Translations under genes and position numbers: made by a program
DNA from: Lachnospiraceae bacterium
GTDB taxonomy: Bacteria > Bacillota > Clostridia > Lachnospirales > Lachnospiraceae
DNA: 45,468 bases
Reading direction: 5' to 3'
Assembly: GCA_022510685.1 (NCBI GenBank)
Contig: JAFLTA010000020.1
Span: forward strand, 1 to 45,468
Notes under the pieces: model-generated
The model's database searches: none
What the model was told of the DNA's origin: nothing
What the model saw: only the letters and a program-made list of their open reading frames with translations
Part shown: in pieces, positions 8,312 through 16,309 of the stretch
Numbering within the stretch: position 1 is the stretch's first letter
How the letters are laid out: the number at the start of each line of letters is the position of its first letter

Positions 8312-10216
8312 CTACTTCCGTGCTTTATGATGCTTGACTTTTTCTTCATACATGCGCATATCCGCTTCCTTTAATATCTCATCAACCGAAATATTTCCAT
8401 CCGGCACCAATGTCACCAGACCAATACTTGCATCTACCTGATAGGGTTTACCGGAAGCCGCATTAAATTCACATAAATATTCTCTGATTTTTTTCACCAG
8501 CGCTTCCCCCGACAGCTCCTCTGTCACGGCACCTGCCACAACAAACTCGTCTCCGCCAAAGCGTGCACACCAGTCTTCTTCACCTCCAACGGATTTCAAG
8601 GCTTCTCCCAGCGTAGATATTGCAATATCGCCATCTGCATGACCATAGGTATCGTTGATAACCTTCAATCCGTTCAAATCAATAGAGAGCAGTTTAAACT
8701 CTCTTTGTTCAGCAATACACTGACGGAATACCGGTTTAATCCCCTGAAAAAAACCACGTCGGTTATATAAACCGGTCAATGGATCATGGACGTATTTATT
8801 TTCCAGATTCTGAATGATCATCTGCTGCCTGTGTCGACTTTTTACCAAATCCAATGCATTGCTGACATTCATAATAAACTGATAATACCAGAGCATGTTT
8901 TTTGTATCGTCATCTAATGAAAACGCGCTGTAACCTATCGTTCTTTCCTGAATATGTACCGGAAAAAAGATAATACTTCCGCAATCCTCTAATACATTCT
9001 CCAGGTCAGGCAGCAAATCTTTTGTCTGAAAATCAATCATGCCCTGCCACTGCCCATACTTCCGATATAACATCCGATTCATGCGGGAAGAATATCCGGT
9101 ACGGTTAAACATGGTATTTTCCACAATATCCGAAAATTCCTCCTCATCCATGAAATCATCCACAATACACAGGGCGAAATGCTGGTTTTCTAATTTAGAC
9201 GTATATTGCTGAATTCCTGCAAACACCTCTGAAAAATTATTTGCCCCTGCCAAAACGGCAGACATCCGTATCTGGTCCATGATAAAATATCGTATCCCCG
9301 CCTCTGCAAAGTACAGAGAACGAACCAAATCGTTATAATGTAAATCTTTCTCCTCTGCGCAGCCACAAGTTCCCTTCATAACCGTTTTGGGCTCCACATA
9401 ATAACATTGATCAATTGACTGACCCGTAAAATATTGATCCAGCAACGAAAAAACACATTTTGCCGACGCTTCGATATCTCTCTTTGCCGTGACAATAGGA
9501 GGGGTATGATGCTCTGCCTCCGGAATACCATCATATCCGGTCACAATAACATCTCCGGGTACTTTGTAGCCCTGTTCTCTCAATATCTCACAAACGGTAA
9601 TCGCCATAGCATCATTCGCACAGATAATCGCCTCCGGAAACGGTAATTTGCTTTCAAAAAAATCTTTCATCACCTTCCTCGTAGGCTCATGCCAGAAGCC
9701 CCCATATCCAATGCGTTCTTCTTCTACCGCTCTGCCGTGCTCCTCCATACATTTCCGAAATGCCAAAAGCCGTCTTTTCGCACATTCATCTTCCTCCGGA
9801 CCGGAAATAAAATTCACATTTTCCGGATGATGCTCCTCCAACACATGGGAAATGATACGCTCTATGGCAATGGTATCATCAAAACGTACACTGACACCAC
9901 CTTTAACTTCAGAATCTACTGAAACCACAAAAATATCCTTTTCCTGCGCTTTCGTTACAATATCATCCAAAATACCGGTATCAGTAAACGTCTCCGGAAA
10001 AACCACAATTGCGTCTAACATATCGTAGTTGATCAACTGAAATATATTTCTTTCTCCCAAATCATGTGAATCCATAAAATAAAAAGAACTGAAGGAATAA
10101 AAGCAAAGTATATGATACTGATATTTTTTTGCAAGACAACGAAAATGACTCATAAACTCATCATTATAATGCTCATCAATATCTGCCATACACACGGCAA
10201 TTGTCTTATTTTTCAT
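8312..10216 (-). CDS. LacI-like ligand-binding domain fused to GGDEF (cytoplasmic diguanylate cyclase)
   Basis: Predicted 634-aa diguanylate cyclase that senses a small molecule. Residues about 5-285 match the periplasmic-binding-protein-like domain of LacI regulators (TIAVCMADID start, EAIICANDAMAITVCEIL, VTGYDGIPEAEHHTPP), but there is no DNA-binding helix-turn-helix and no signal peptide, so it should work in the cytoplasm. A middle region (about 290-455) resembles a GAF-type sensor. The C-terminus has HDPLTGLYNRRGF and an intact RFGGDEF. The four residues where an RxxD inhibitory site would sit are GEED, so product feedback is probably absent. The start at 10216 follows GAGGGG; an earlier in-frame ATG at 10246 lacks a site. 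A 23-bp dyad lies 52 bp upstream. It ends 143 bp before the HPt gene on the same strand. Confidence 0.9.
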   Translation of the reverse strand: MKNKTIAVCMADIDEHYNDEFMSHFRCLAKKYQYHILCFYSFSSFYFMDSHDLGERNIFQLINYDMLDAIVVFPETFTDTGILDDIVTKAQEKDIFVVSVDSEVKGGVSVRFDDTIAIERIISHVLEEHHPENVNFISGPEEDECAKRRLLAFRKCMEEHGRAVEEERIGYGGFWHEPTRKVMKDFFESKLPFPEAIICANDAMAITVCEILREQGYKVPGDVIVTGYDGIPEAEHHTPPIVTAKRDIEASAKCVFSLLDQYFTGQSIDQCYYVEPKTVMKGTCGCAEEKDLHYNDLVRSLYFAEAGIRYFIMDQIRMSAVLAGANNFSEVFAGIQQYTSKLENQHFALCIVDDFMDEEEFSDIVENTMFNRTGYSSRMNRMLYRKYGQWQGMIDFQTKDLLPDLENVLEDCGSIIFFPVHIQERTIGYSAFSLDDDTKNMLWYYQFIMNVSNALDLVKSRHRQQMIIQNLENKYVHDPLTGLYNRRGFFQGIKPVFRQCIAEQREFKLLSIDLNGLKVINDTYGHADGDIAISTLGEALKSVGGEEDWCARFGGDEFVVAGAVTEELSGEALVKKIREYLCEFNAASGKPYQVDASIGLVTLVPDGNISVDEILKEADMRMYEEKVKHHKARK

Positions 10217-10267
10217 AGTTCCCCTCACTTCTTCAAGGATGCACAATCAAAAATCATCTCTCCTGCA

Positions 10268-10290
10268 CGGATTCCTTTCAAAGGAACCCG
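10268..10290. promoter_or_regulatory. 23-bp dyad upstream of the LacI-GGDEF gene (possible operator)
   Basis: TTCCTTTCAAAGGAA (10272-10286) is a perfect palindrome around a central C. It extends to CGG/CCG at the outer ends with one mismatched pair. It lies 52 bp upstream of the start at 10216, in the leader or promoter zone. A TATAAG on the minus strand lies just upstream. A repressor site or a short RNA hairpin are both possible. Confidence 0.45.
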
Positions 10291-10396
10291 GCACGAAAGC
10301 TTATACCTATATACAACATTAACCATTTCAGTATACTATATATTTCACTAAAAAACTACTGTACTTTTACAAGAAATTATTTTGAATTTCCACCGT

Positions 10397-10431
10397 TCTG
10401 GACCCTGTCCGGGCATCGGTCAGAGCAAAAT
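10397..10431 (+). repeat. Short dispersed repeat, copy A
   Basis: This 35-base stretch aligns without gaps to 19982-20016: the first 12 bases (TCTGRACCCTGT) and the last 15 (CGGYYAGAGCRAAAT) are conserved, the middle eight are not. A third copy of the 15-base core is at 31111-31125. All three are intergenic and in the same orientation. Confidence 0.5.
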
Positions 10432-10440
10432 ATGCTGTAT

Positions 10441-12006
10441 TTACTGCCTGTAACCACGAAGAAAGTCCGCTATCTTCTCCACAGATTCCTCCAGTATTTC
10501 TATTCTGGGCAGATATACTACGCGGAAATGATCCGGCTGTTTCCAGTTAAACCCTCCACCGTGAATCAGCAAAATTTTCTTTGTACGAAGTAAATCCAAT
10601 GCAAATTTCTCATCATCCGTAATGTTAAACTTTTTCGTATCTATTTTCGGAAAAATGTAAAACGCAGCTTTCGGTTTCACGGCACTGATACCCGGGATAT
10701 CGTTCAAAGCCTTGTATATAAACTCTCTTTGTTCATACAGCCTTCCACCCGGTACAATGTAATTCTGCACACTCTGATATCCACCCAACGCCGTCTGGAC
10801 AATGGACTGAGCCGGCGCATTTGAACACAACCGCATATTCGACAGCATATTTAATCCCAGTATATAGTCTCTTGCCATATCTTTATTGCCGCTGAGTATC
10901 ATCCATCCAATGCGGAAGCCGGCAACCATATGGGATTTCGACAGTCCGCTGAAAGTAACACAGAACAAATCCGGTGCCAGTGATGCAATGGAAATATGTT
11001 CCTCATCATCCATGATTAGCCTGTCATAAATTTCATCCGAGTAAATAATAATCTGGTGCTCGCGAGCCACATCCACAATCTCCTGCAGAACTTCTCTTGG
11101 ATACAGAGCACCTGTGGGATTGTTTGGATTGATTATGACTATTGCTTTCGTCCTGTCGTTAATTTTACGCTTAATGTCATCCATATCCGGATACCATTCC
11201 GCCTCCTCATCACAGATATAATGCACAGGTTTTCCACCTGCCAGAGTAACACAAGCTGTCCATAAAGGATAATCCGGTGACGGAACTAACACTTCGTCAC
11301 CATCGTCTAACAAAGCAGACATACTCAGATTAATCAGTTCACTCACACCGTTCCCTGTATAAATATCCTCCATTCCCACATTGGGAATATTTTTCAGCTG
11401 GGCATATTGCATAATTGCCTTTCTTGCAGAAAATTTCCCCTTTGCCGGAGAATATCCTTCGCAGTCCGTCAATTGCCTGCGCATATCATAAATCACTTCA
11501 TCCGGTGCATGAAAACCGAAAGGTGCCGGATTACCTATATTCAACTTCAAGACTTGTGTTCCGGCTTCCTCCATGCGGGTAGCCTCCTCCACAACCGGAC
11601 CTCTCACATCATACAATACATTATCCAACTTCATTGATTTCTTAAATTCTCTCATAGTTCTCCCCCCTGCAATGGCATTTATCGTCTCACTATCTGAGAC
11701 GGAGCGTTCTGTACTCTTTATCCTATGTGTATTATCTTTCGATGCACCTAAAGGGTCTGTCACTGGATTTCCTGCACTTTGTTGTGCCAGTCCGCCCATC
11801 AGAAGCCAGTTTTCATCTACCTGCAATTCCTTTGCCAAAAAACTGAGTATTTCCGCACGGGGCACCGTCTTTCCACTCACATACTGACTAATATGACTCT
11901 TGCCAAGTTTCACTCCCTGGCGTTCAGCTGCCCGCACCAAATCCACCTGTTTGATACCACGTTGCTGCATAGCTACCTTTAATCGTCCTGAAAAAATCTC
12001 CTGCAT
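10441..12006 (-). CDS. AlaA-like alanine aminotransferase with N-terminal Cro/C1 helix-turn-helix domain
   Basis: A 521-aa fusion. Residues about 1-75 form a Cro/C1-type DNA-binding domain (GRLKVAMQQRGIKQVDLVRA, then SHISQYVSGKTVPRAEIL and VDENWLLMG). After a linker of about 45 residues comes a complete fold-type I aminotransferase that closely resembles E. coli AlaA (LKLNIGNPAPFGFHAPDE, INPNNPTGALYPREVL, and SGLSKSHMVAGFRIGW with the PLP lysine). It probably makes alanine from pyruvate and glutamate and may act as a metabolite-sensing regulator, as MocR proteins do with a different DNA-binding domain (inference). The start at 12006 follows GGAGGG. Upstream lies an array of AAAAGTTCAA motifs, suggesting self-regulation. 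A TATAAT is at 12107-12112. Confidence 0.92.
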   Translation of the reverse strand: MQEIFSGRLKVAMQQRGIKQVDLVRAAERQGVKLGKSHISQYVSGKTVPRAEILSFLAKELQVDENWLLMGGLAQQSAGNPVTDPLGASKDNTHRIKSTERSVSDSETINAIAGGRTMREFKKSMKLDNVLYDVRGPVVEEATRMEEAGTQVLKLNIGNPAPFGFHAPDEVIYDMRRQLTDCEGYSPAKGKFSARKAIMQYAQLKNIPNVGMEDIYTGNGVSELINLSMSALLDDGDEVLVPSPDYPLWTACVTLAGGKPVHYICDEEAEWYPDMDDIKRKINDRTKAIVIINPNNPTGALYPREVLQEIVDVAREHQIIIYSDEIYDRLIMDDEEHISIASLAPDLFCVTFSGLSKSHMVAGFRIGWMILSGNKDMARDYILGLNMLSNMRLCSNAPAQSIVQTALGGYQSVQNYIVPGGRLYEQREFIYKALNDIPGISAVKPKAAFYIFPKIDTKKFNITDDEKFALDLLRTKKILLIHGGGFNWKQPDHFRVVYLPRIEILEESVEKIADFLRGYRQ

Positions 12007-12070
12007 ACCTTTCCCTCCATTCACATAAAATGCCATTGGATGTTTTTTCTCCACGGTTCAATCTCTTTCC

Positions 12071-12240
12071 AAAAGTTCAATTCTGGCATAAAACACTTCA
12101 AAAGCCATTATATTTCTTTGAACTTTTGACAGTATCTTATCACAGTGCTTTGCAACATACAATAACTTTTTAACTTTTTTTGAAAAAAGTTCATCATAAG
12201 TTCAATTTATATCGTGTCCATATTTTGAAATTGAACTTTT
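12071..12240. promoter_or_regulatory. Array of five AAAAGTTCAA motifs between divergent genes (putative operators)
   Basis: Copies of AAAAGTTCAA occur at 12071-12080 (plus), 12118-12127 (minus), 12185-12194 (plus, 9 of 10), 12196-12205 (plus, 9 of 10) and 12231-12240 (minus). The third and fourth begin 11 bp apart, about one helical turn. The second lies immediately upstream of the probable -10 (TATAAT at 12107-12112, minus strand) of the helix-turn-helix/aminotransferase gene. The pattern suggests cooperative binding by that protein; this is inference. Confidence 0.6.
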
Positions 12241-12307
12241 TTTGTTGCATAATACCAAACAGACCATACAGCAATACACAGTATTTTCCACTTCATTACA
12301 GTTGTTA

Positions 12308-12336
12308 TTGGCAGTTCTTTATTTTTCTTGTATAAT
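12308..12336 (+). promoter_or_regulatory. Strong sigma-A-type promoter for the guanine-deaminase-like gene
   Basis: TTGGCA (12308-12313), 17 bases, then TATAAT (12331-12336). Transcription would start near 12343, leaving a leader of only about 17 bases that consists mostly of the ribosome binding site GGGAGGTG before the ATG at 12360. Confidence 0.75.
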
Positions 12337-12359
12337 AACTTTTCAGGGAGGTGTAATCT

Positions 12360-12815
12360 ATGAATTATATGCAAGAAGCCCTCGCGGAGGCATACCGGGG
12401 TATCCGAAACGCTCACGGTGGTCCTTTCGGCTGCGTTATTGTAAAGGACGGGGAAATTGTGGGCAAGGGACATAACCGTGTCCTTTTGAAACATGACCCT
12501 ACCTGCCACGGAGAGATGGAGGCAATCCGTGACGCCTGCAGACAATTAAACACGCACGATTTATCAGGATGCACTCTGTACACAACAGCAGAACCGTGTC
12601 CTATGTGCCTGGGCGCTATTCTCTGGGCAAATATCAATAAAGTATACTATGGCTGTACCCGTTCTGACACTGACGCCATCGGCTTTCGAGACGATATTTT
12701 TTATGACTATTTAGCCGGAAAAAACGAACTGCTTTCCATGAAGGAAAAAGGCAGAACGGAATGTTTATCCCTGTTTGAGGAATACACAAACAATAAAGAG
12801 AACAAACGGTACTAA
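12360..12815 (+). CDS. Cytidine/deoxycytidylate deaminase-family protein, guanine deaminase (GuaD)-like
   Basis: A 151-aa zinc-dependent nucleobase deaminase. The zinc site is visible as CHGEMEA (His50, catalytic Glu52) and EPCPMCLGAI (Cys80, Cys83). The sequence GGPFGCVIVKDGEIVGKGHN and the C-terminal part resemble Bacillus subtilis guanine deaminase (about 156 aa) more than tRNA adenosine deaminase TadA, so conversion of guanine to xanthine is the likelier role. TadA or another deaminase cannot be excluded. It is divergent from the aminotransferase gene and convergent with a GGDEF gene; the two stop codons overlap. Its last codons form the left arm of a shared terminator. GGGAGGTG sets the start. 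Confidence 0.9.
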   Translation: MNYMQEALAEAYRGIRNAHGGPFGCVIVKDGEIVGKGHNRVLLKHDPTCHGEMEAIRDACRQLNTHDLSGCTLYTTAEPCPMCLGAILWANINKVYYGCTRSDTDAIGFRDDIFYDYLAGKNELLSMKEKGRTECLSLFEEYTNNKENKRY

Positions 12816-12835
12816 TACTGTTTGTTCTCTTTATT
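12792..12835. terminator. Bidirectional terminator made of the coding 3' ends of two convergent genes
   Basis: A perfect 16-bp inverted repeat (AATAAAGAGAACAAAC at 12792-12807, its complement at 12820-12835) with a 12-base loop holding both stop codons. The left arm encodes the tail NKENKRY of the deaminase; the right arm, read on the minus strand, encodes NKENKQY of the GGDEF protein. Sequence beyond each arm is A/T-rich. Confidence 0.75.
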
Positions 12836-13888
12836 TGTTTCAGAAACCACTTGATTTTTTCCGTTCCCTTTTCCGATATACAGCCTGTCATCCGCCAATG
12901 CCACCAGCTTTTCAATGTCACCGGCTTCATCGTAGAATGCAAACCCAAATGTCATACTGACTTTAACAGTCAAATCTTCATAATGAATACTCCTTCCCTC
13001 TACACACTTTCGTATTCGCTCGGTAATACGGACTCCATCTTCCCGCTCACAGGATAACAAAATCAAAATTTCTTCTCCGCCCCAGCGGCAGACCACGCCT
13101 TGTTTATCTACTACACCTGTTATCACTGTGGCTATCTCCTGTAACACGATATCACCACAATTATGTCCATAGGTATCATTAATCTTTTTGAAATCATCAA
13201 TATCACCCAATACCATGCAAAATGCATCGTCCTTCTGATCGTATATCTGCAGGATTTCCCGCATACTTCGTCGATTTCGAAGCTTTGTCAGCGCATCATA
13301 ACTGGCATAAAAGTTTAATTCTTCATTCTTTTGATGCAAATCCTGTGATGCACGTTTGATTGCCTGAATAAATAGTGTAGAAGCATAAATCAGAAATCCC
13401 ATTCCGAATGTTACATTGACGGCAAACACTTTTGCTGCCACCCTATCCGGTATCACCTCAATAAGATTGCTCCCCCTGGTAAATAAACAGGAAAACATTA
13501 TAATGACAGAAGACGATATTGTCATCATATTATAATATTTGATTCCGCGTTTTAATGAGTCCGAAAAAAATCCAACATAATACATGATGGGGATTACCAT
13601 AATTGCATAGATGGAAAATCCATACCCGTAACCCACAATGATATTGCACATTGCCGCATGAGCTACCACTTCTGTAAATGCCAATATAATCCAGACCTTT
13701 ACCTGTTTTGTCTCCCTCATAAATATAGTGCCAAACAGATACATGATCACACTAAATATATTAAAGACAAATAACAGATTTTGCTGTAGCCGGAAAAACA
13801 TGATGCACAAAAACAAATGCACCATAAGACACATCGCATATAATAGTCTGTATTCCAACAATTCTCTCTGTTGCCTGTTTTCCATCAT
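12812..13888 (-). CDS. Membrane-bound GGDEF diguanylate cyclase (GGEEI variant)
   Basis: A 358-aa protein with about six membrane segments in the first 185 residues and a C-terminal GGDEF domain: YDALTKLRNRRSM, GDIDDFKKINDTYGHNCGD, and the active-site loop RWGGEEI. GGEEF loops are usually active; the final Ile is less usual, so activity is probable, not certain. The inhibitory RxxD site is missing (DKQG at that place). No recognised sensor domain is seen, so the membrane part may sense directly. It is downstream of the permuted solute-binding lipoprotein (104 bp) and a Cache/GGDEF gene on the same strand. The tail NKENKQY mirrors the neighbouring convergent gene through the shared terminator. 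Confidence 0.9.
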   Translation of the reverse strand: MMENRQQRELLEYRLLYAMCLMVHLFLCIMFFRLQQNLLFVFNIFSVIMYLFGTIFMRETKQVKVWIILAFTEVVAHAAMCNIIVGYGYGFSIYAIMVIPIMYYVGFFSDSLKRGIKYYNMMTISSSVIIMFSCLFTRGSNLIEVIPDRVAAKVFAVNVTFGMGFLIYASTLFIQAIKRASQDLHQKNEELNFYASYDALTKLRNRRSMREILQIYDQKDDAFCMVLGDIDDFKKINDTYGHNCGDIVLQEIATVITGVVDKQGVVCRWGGEEILILLSCEREDGVRITERIRKCVEGRSIHYEDLTVKVSMTFGFAFYDEAGDIEKLVALADDRLYIGKGNGKNQVVSETNKENKQY

Positions 13889-13992
13889 ATTCTCTCCACT
13901 CCCACTTTTGCGCAGAAAGCATGTCCTTGCGGGATATCAGTATGCTTGCATGACGATGAATATAATAAATGTGCGAAGTTTGAGTTAATTAT

Positions 13993-14775
13993 TTATTCTG
14001 AGCGTACAATAATAACCTGTTTTGCAGTTAAATATGTGTCGGAAAAATCTACCTTTTCCAATCGTTCCTCATTGATCGTCATGGCAGCCACACCGACATC
14101 TGCCATCCCACGTTCTACAGAAGCAATAATTGAGTCAAACGATGTATGATCCACCTGCAGCTTCATATCCAACCCATCGCAAATTGCCTTCATAATATCT
14201 ACATCAATACCTATGATTTCCCCGGAATCCGTCTTGCTCTCATACGGCGGAAACTCTGCGTTGGTAGCCATAACCAATGTTCCGCCTGAATACTCCTCTT
14301 TTGTCTGTCCCTCATAGGCTGTAGTTTCCACTTCACCATTCTGCCATGCATTGGCAATCTCATCAATCTTTCCGTCACTCTGAAGCTTCTCTAATTGTTC
14401 ATTAATTTTATTTAATAATTCCGTATTATCTTTGGCAACTGCAATGCCATATTCCTCATCCGCATATGCCTCATCTAAAATTTTGACATCACCGAACTCC
14501 TCGACAAAAACTTTTGCCGGTGCATCATCTAACATCACTGCATCAATTTCTCCTTTACGCAGTGCCAGCACAGCATCGCGTCCCTTATTGAAACGCTGTA
14601 CATCCGCATCCTTGATATCACTGGCATACACGTCACCTGTCGTCTTCAACTGCACACCGATTTTCTTTCCCTCTAAATCATCCAGAGAGTGAACCGGATT
14701 TTTCGGCACACTATTACCACAAGCACTCAAAACCAACATACAACCTATCATAATGCCTGCTATTACTTTTTTCAT
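13993..14775 (-). CDS. Solute-binding lipoprotein (SBP_bac_3 family) with circularly permuted halves
   Basis: A 260-aa secreted lipoprotein: signal peptide with lipobox LSAC, lipidated at Cys19. The family's two halves are in reversed order. Residues about 28-155 match the half that is normally C-terminal (SLDDLEGKKIGVQLKTTGD, then EEYGIAVAKDNTELLNKINE and DGKIDEIANAWQ). Residues 164-260 match the half that is normally N-terminal (TLVMATNAEFPPYES, GIDVDIMKAICDGL, MTINEERLEKVDFSDTYLTA, QVIIVRSE). The new ends fall at the hinge. All parts of a polar-amino-acid-type binding protein are present, so function as a receptor is plausible. No permease or ATPase gene is adjacent; it lies between two GGDEF genes. 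The start at 14775 has GGAGG five bases upstream. Confidence 0.92.
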   Translation of the reverse strand: MKKVIAGIMIGCMLVLSACGNSVPKNPVHSLDDLEGKKIGVQLKTTGDVYASDIKDADVQRFNKGRDAVLALRKGEIDAVMLDDAPAKVFVEEFGDVKILDEAYADEEYGIAVAKDNTELLNKINEQLEKLQSDGKIDEIANAWQNGEVETTAYEGQTKEEYSGGTLVMATNAEFPPYESKTDSGEIIGIDVDIMKAICDGLDMKLQVDHTSFDSIIASVERGMADVGVAAMTINEERLEKVDFSDTYLTAKQVIIVRSE

Positions 14776-14828
14776 CATTGCCTCCATTCTGCCTTCTGTT
14801 TTCAATGGCGATCATTCTATATAACACT

Positions 14829-14857
14829 AACATACCGTATATTTATTTAGATGTCAA
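14829..14857 (-). promoter_or_regulatory. Sigma-A-type promoter for the permuted solute-binding lipoprotein
   Basis: On the minus strand TTGACA (14852-14857), 17 bases, then TATGTT (14829-14834). It lies in the 128-bp gap after the Cache/GGDEF gene, so the lipoprotein probably has its own transcript, possibly running on into the next GGDEF gene. Confidence 0.65.
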
Positions 14858-14903
14858 AAATCAAATAGTTAGTTGTTACTGTTTTTTCAGCTCAACCGTA
14901 AAA

Positions 14904-16172
14904 TTACTCCACAATCCGATCCCTGCCATCATTTTTACCTACATACAATTTATTATCTGCCTCTTTGATCAACTGCTCATACGGTAATTCCCCTTCCCTT
15001 TCCTGCACACCAAAGGTCATGGTCACCTTAAATTTCTTATCTTCATACGCAAACGGAAATTTCCGCACCTGCTTTTGTATGTCCTCTACTTTTGTAAGTG
15101 CCTCTTTTACCGGCATGGTATAAACCAGCAAAAATTCCTCTCCACCCCATCTGCTTGCAAACCCTTGATTTTCAACACTGCTCTGTAATATTCCGGAAAT
15201 TTCCTTTAGCACATAGTCTCCTGCATCATGTCCATAGTTGTCATTGATTTTCTTAAAATAATCAATATCACACATTACCACTGTAAATATATCCTCCTGC
15301 TCCATGAGAGACAGCAACTTACGATTACAGCTCCTGCGGTTAAACAACGACGTGAGAGGATCCATTTCCACCAGTGCCTGTAAATTTTTTCTCATCTTCG
15401 TAGCATACGTGCCGATTTCACCGATTTCATCTCTGCGCTCCTCAATCCTCTCGTCTAAAGTAACTCCTAAATCTCCCTCCGCAATATTTCTTAAATACTG
15501 GTTGATAGTAGCGATATCCAAAAGCATTTTATTGGAATACGTCACACTTACAACGGTCGCCAATATCACCGCAATTCCCGAAAAGGCAACAAACCATATG
15601 ACGATTTTACCAATGTCCCGGTATACGGAAACTTTTTTCTTTCCGGCAAATATCATACCCACAATTTCATGGGAGCCATTTTCCATCGGAGTATAATAGC
15701 CGATATATTTTTCTCCGAGAACTTCAACATTTCTGGAAAAATACGGGTTCCCCTGCTCCAACACCTGTCCTATAACATCTTCGTCTGCCTTAGTACCCAC
15801 CGCAGATATACCGCTGTCACTCTCCATGGTTGTGAGTATTCTTTCATCTTGCCAAAAAATAGTTGTATCAATCTGGGACTCTTCTTTAATACGATATAGC
15901 ATTGTCGAGTCAGTAATATTAATCTCGCCTTTTACCAGCATTCCGTCTTCATACTGATAGTCGCCACGCACCGTCAATTCCAGACAATTTAACATCATTT
16001 TTGTAGTGGCTGCCAGCTCATCATGAATACTATTGGAATAAAAAGCATAAATCAACGAAACTCCGATAATAATCGTCAACACACCAAGTATTAGAATCGG
16101 GTAAAGAACCATTGTAAGCAATCTCTTTTTGATGCCCCTTTTCCCCTTTATCCGTTTCATTTTCCTCTGCAT
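14904..16172 (-). CDS. Membrane sensor diguanylate cyclase (Cache-like sensor, HAMP, GGDEF)
   Basis: A 422-aa protein. Membrane segment 1 (about 19-42) is followed by an extracellular region (about 45-185) with the look of a single Cache domain (GDYQYEDGMLVKGEINIT, later EKYIGYYTPMENGSHEIVGMIFAG). Membrane segment 2 (about 190-212), a HAMP linker, and a GGDEF domain follow, with MDPLTSLFNRRSC, CDIDYFKKINDNYGHDAGD and RWGGEEF. The site for inhibitory RxxD reads ENQG, so product control is probably missing. It likely makes c-di-GMP in response to an outside signal. It lies upstream of the permuted lipoprotein and another GGDEF gene on the same strand; a functional link is inference. Two nearby ATGs (16172 and 16160) both have purine-rich sites, so the start is not certain. 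Confidence 0.9.
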   Translation of the reverse strand: MQRKMKRIKGKRGIKKRLLTMVLYPILILGVLTIIIGVSLIYAFYSNSIHDELAATTKMMLNCLELTVRGDYQYEDGMLVKGEINITDSTMLYRIKEESQIDTTIFWQDERILTTMESDSGISAVGTKADEDVIGQVLEQGNPYFSRNVEVLGEKYIGYYTPMENGSHEIVGMIFAGKKKVSVYRDIGKIVIWFVAFSGIAVILATVVSVTYSNKMLLDIATINQYLRNIAEGDLGVTLDERIEERRDEIGEIGTYATKMRKNLQALVEMDPLTSLFNRRSCNRKLLSLMEQEDIFTVVMCDIDYFKKINDNYGHDAGDYVLKEISGILQSSVENQGFASRWGGEEFLLVYTMPVKEALTKVEDIQKQVRKFPFAYEDKKFKVTMTFGVQEREGELPYEQLIKEADNKLYVGKNDGRDRIVE

Positions 16173-16231
16173 CTCCCTTCCTATAGGATCGTTCTATGTA
16201 GACAAAATCACTTATTCTCACAAACACATAA

Positions 16232-16271
16232 GTGCACCACCTCAAGCCTTCGGCTTTCGGTGTCGTTGCAC
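16232..16271. repeat. 40-bp repeat, copy 1
   Basis: This 40-bp block is identical to 16310-16349, 78 bp away in the same orientation. Ends are near-complementary (GTGCACCACC and GGTGTCGTTGCAC) and the centre holds AAGCC-TTC-GGCTT, so a single strand can fold into a two-part hairpin. It looks like a small dispersed palindromic repeat. It lies upstream of the Cache/GGDEF gene. Confidence 0.75.
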
Positions 16272-16309
16272 GTATCCGTTAATGAAGTTCTCAGATAGTG
16301 AACTCATTT

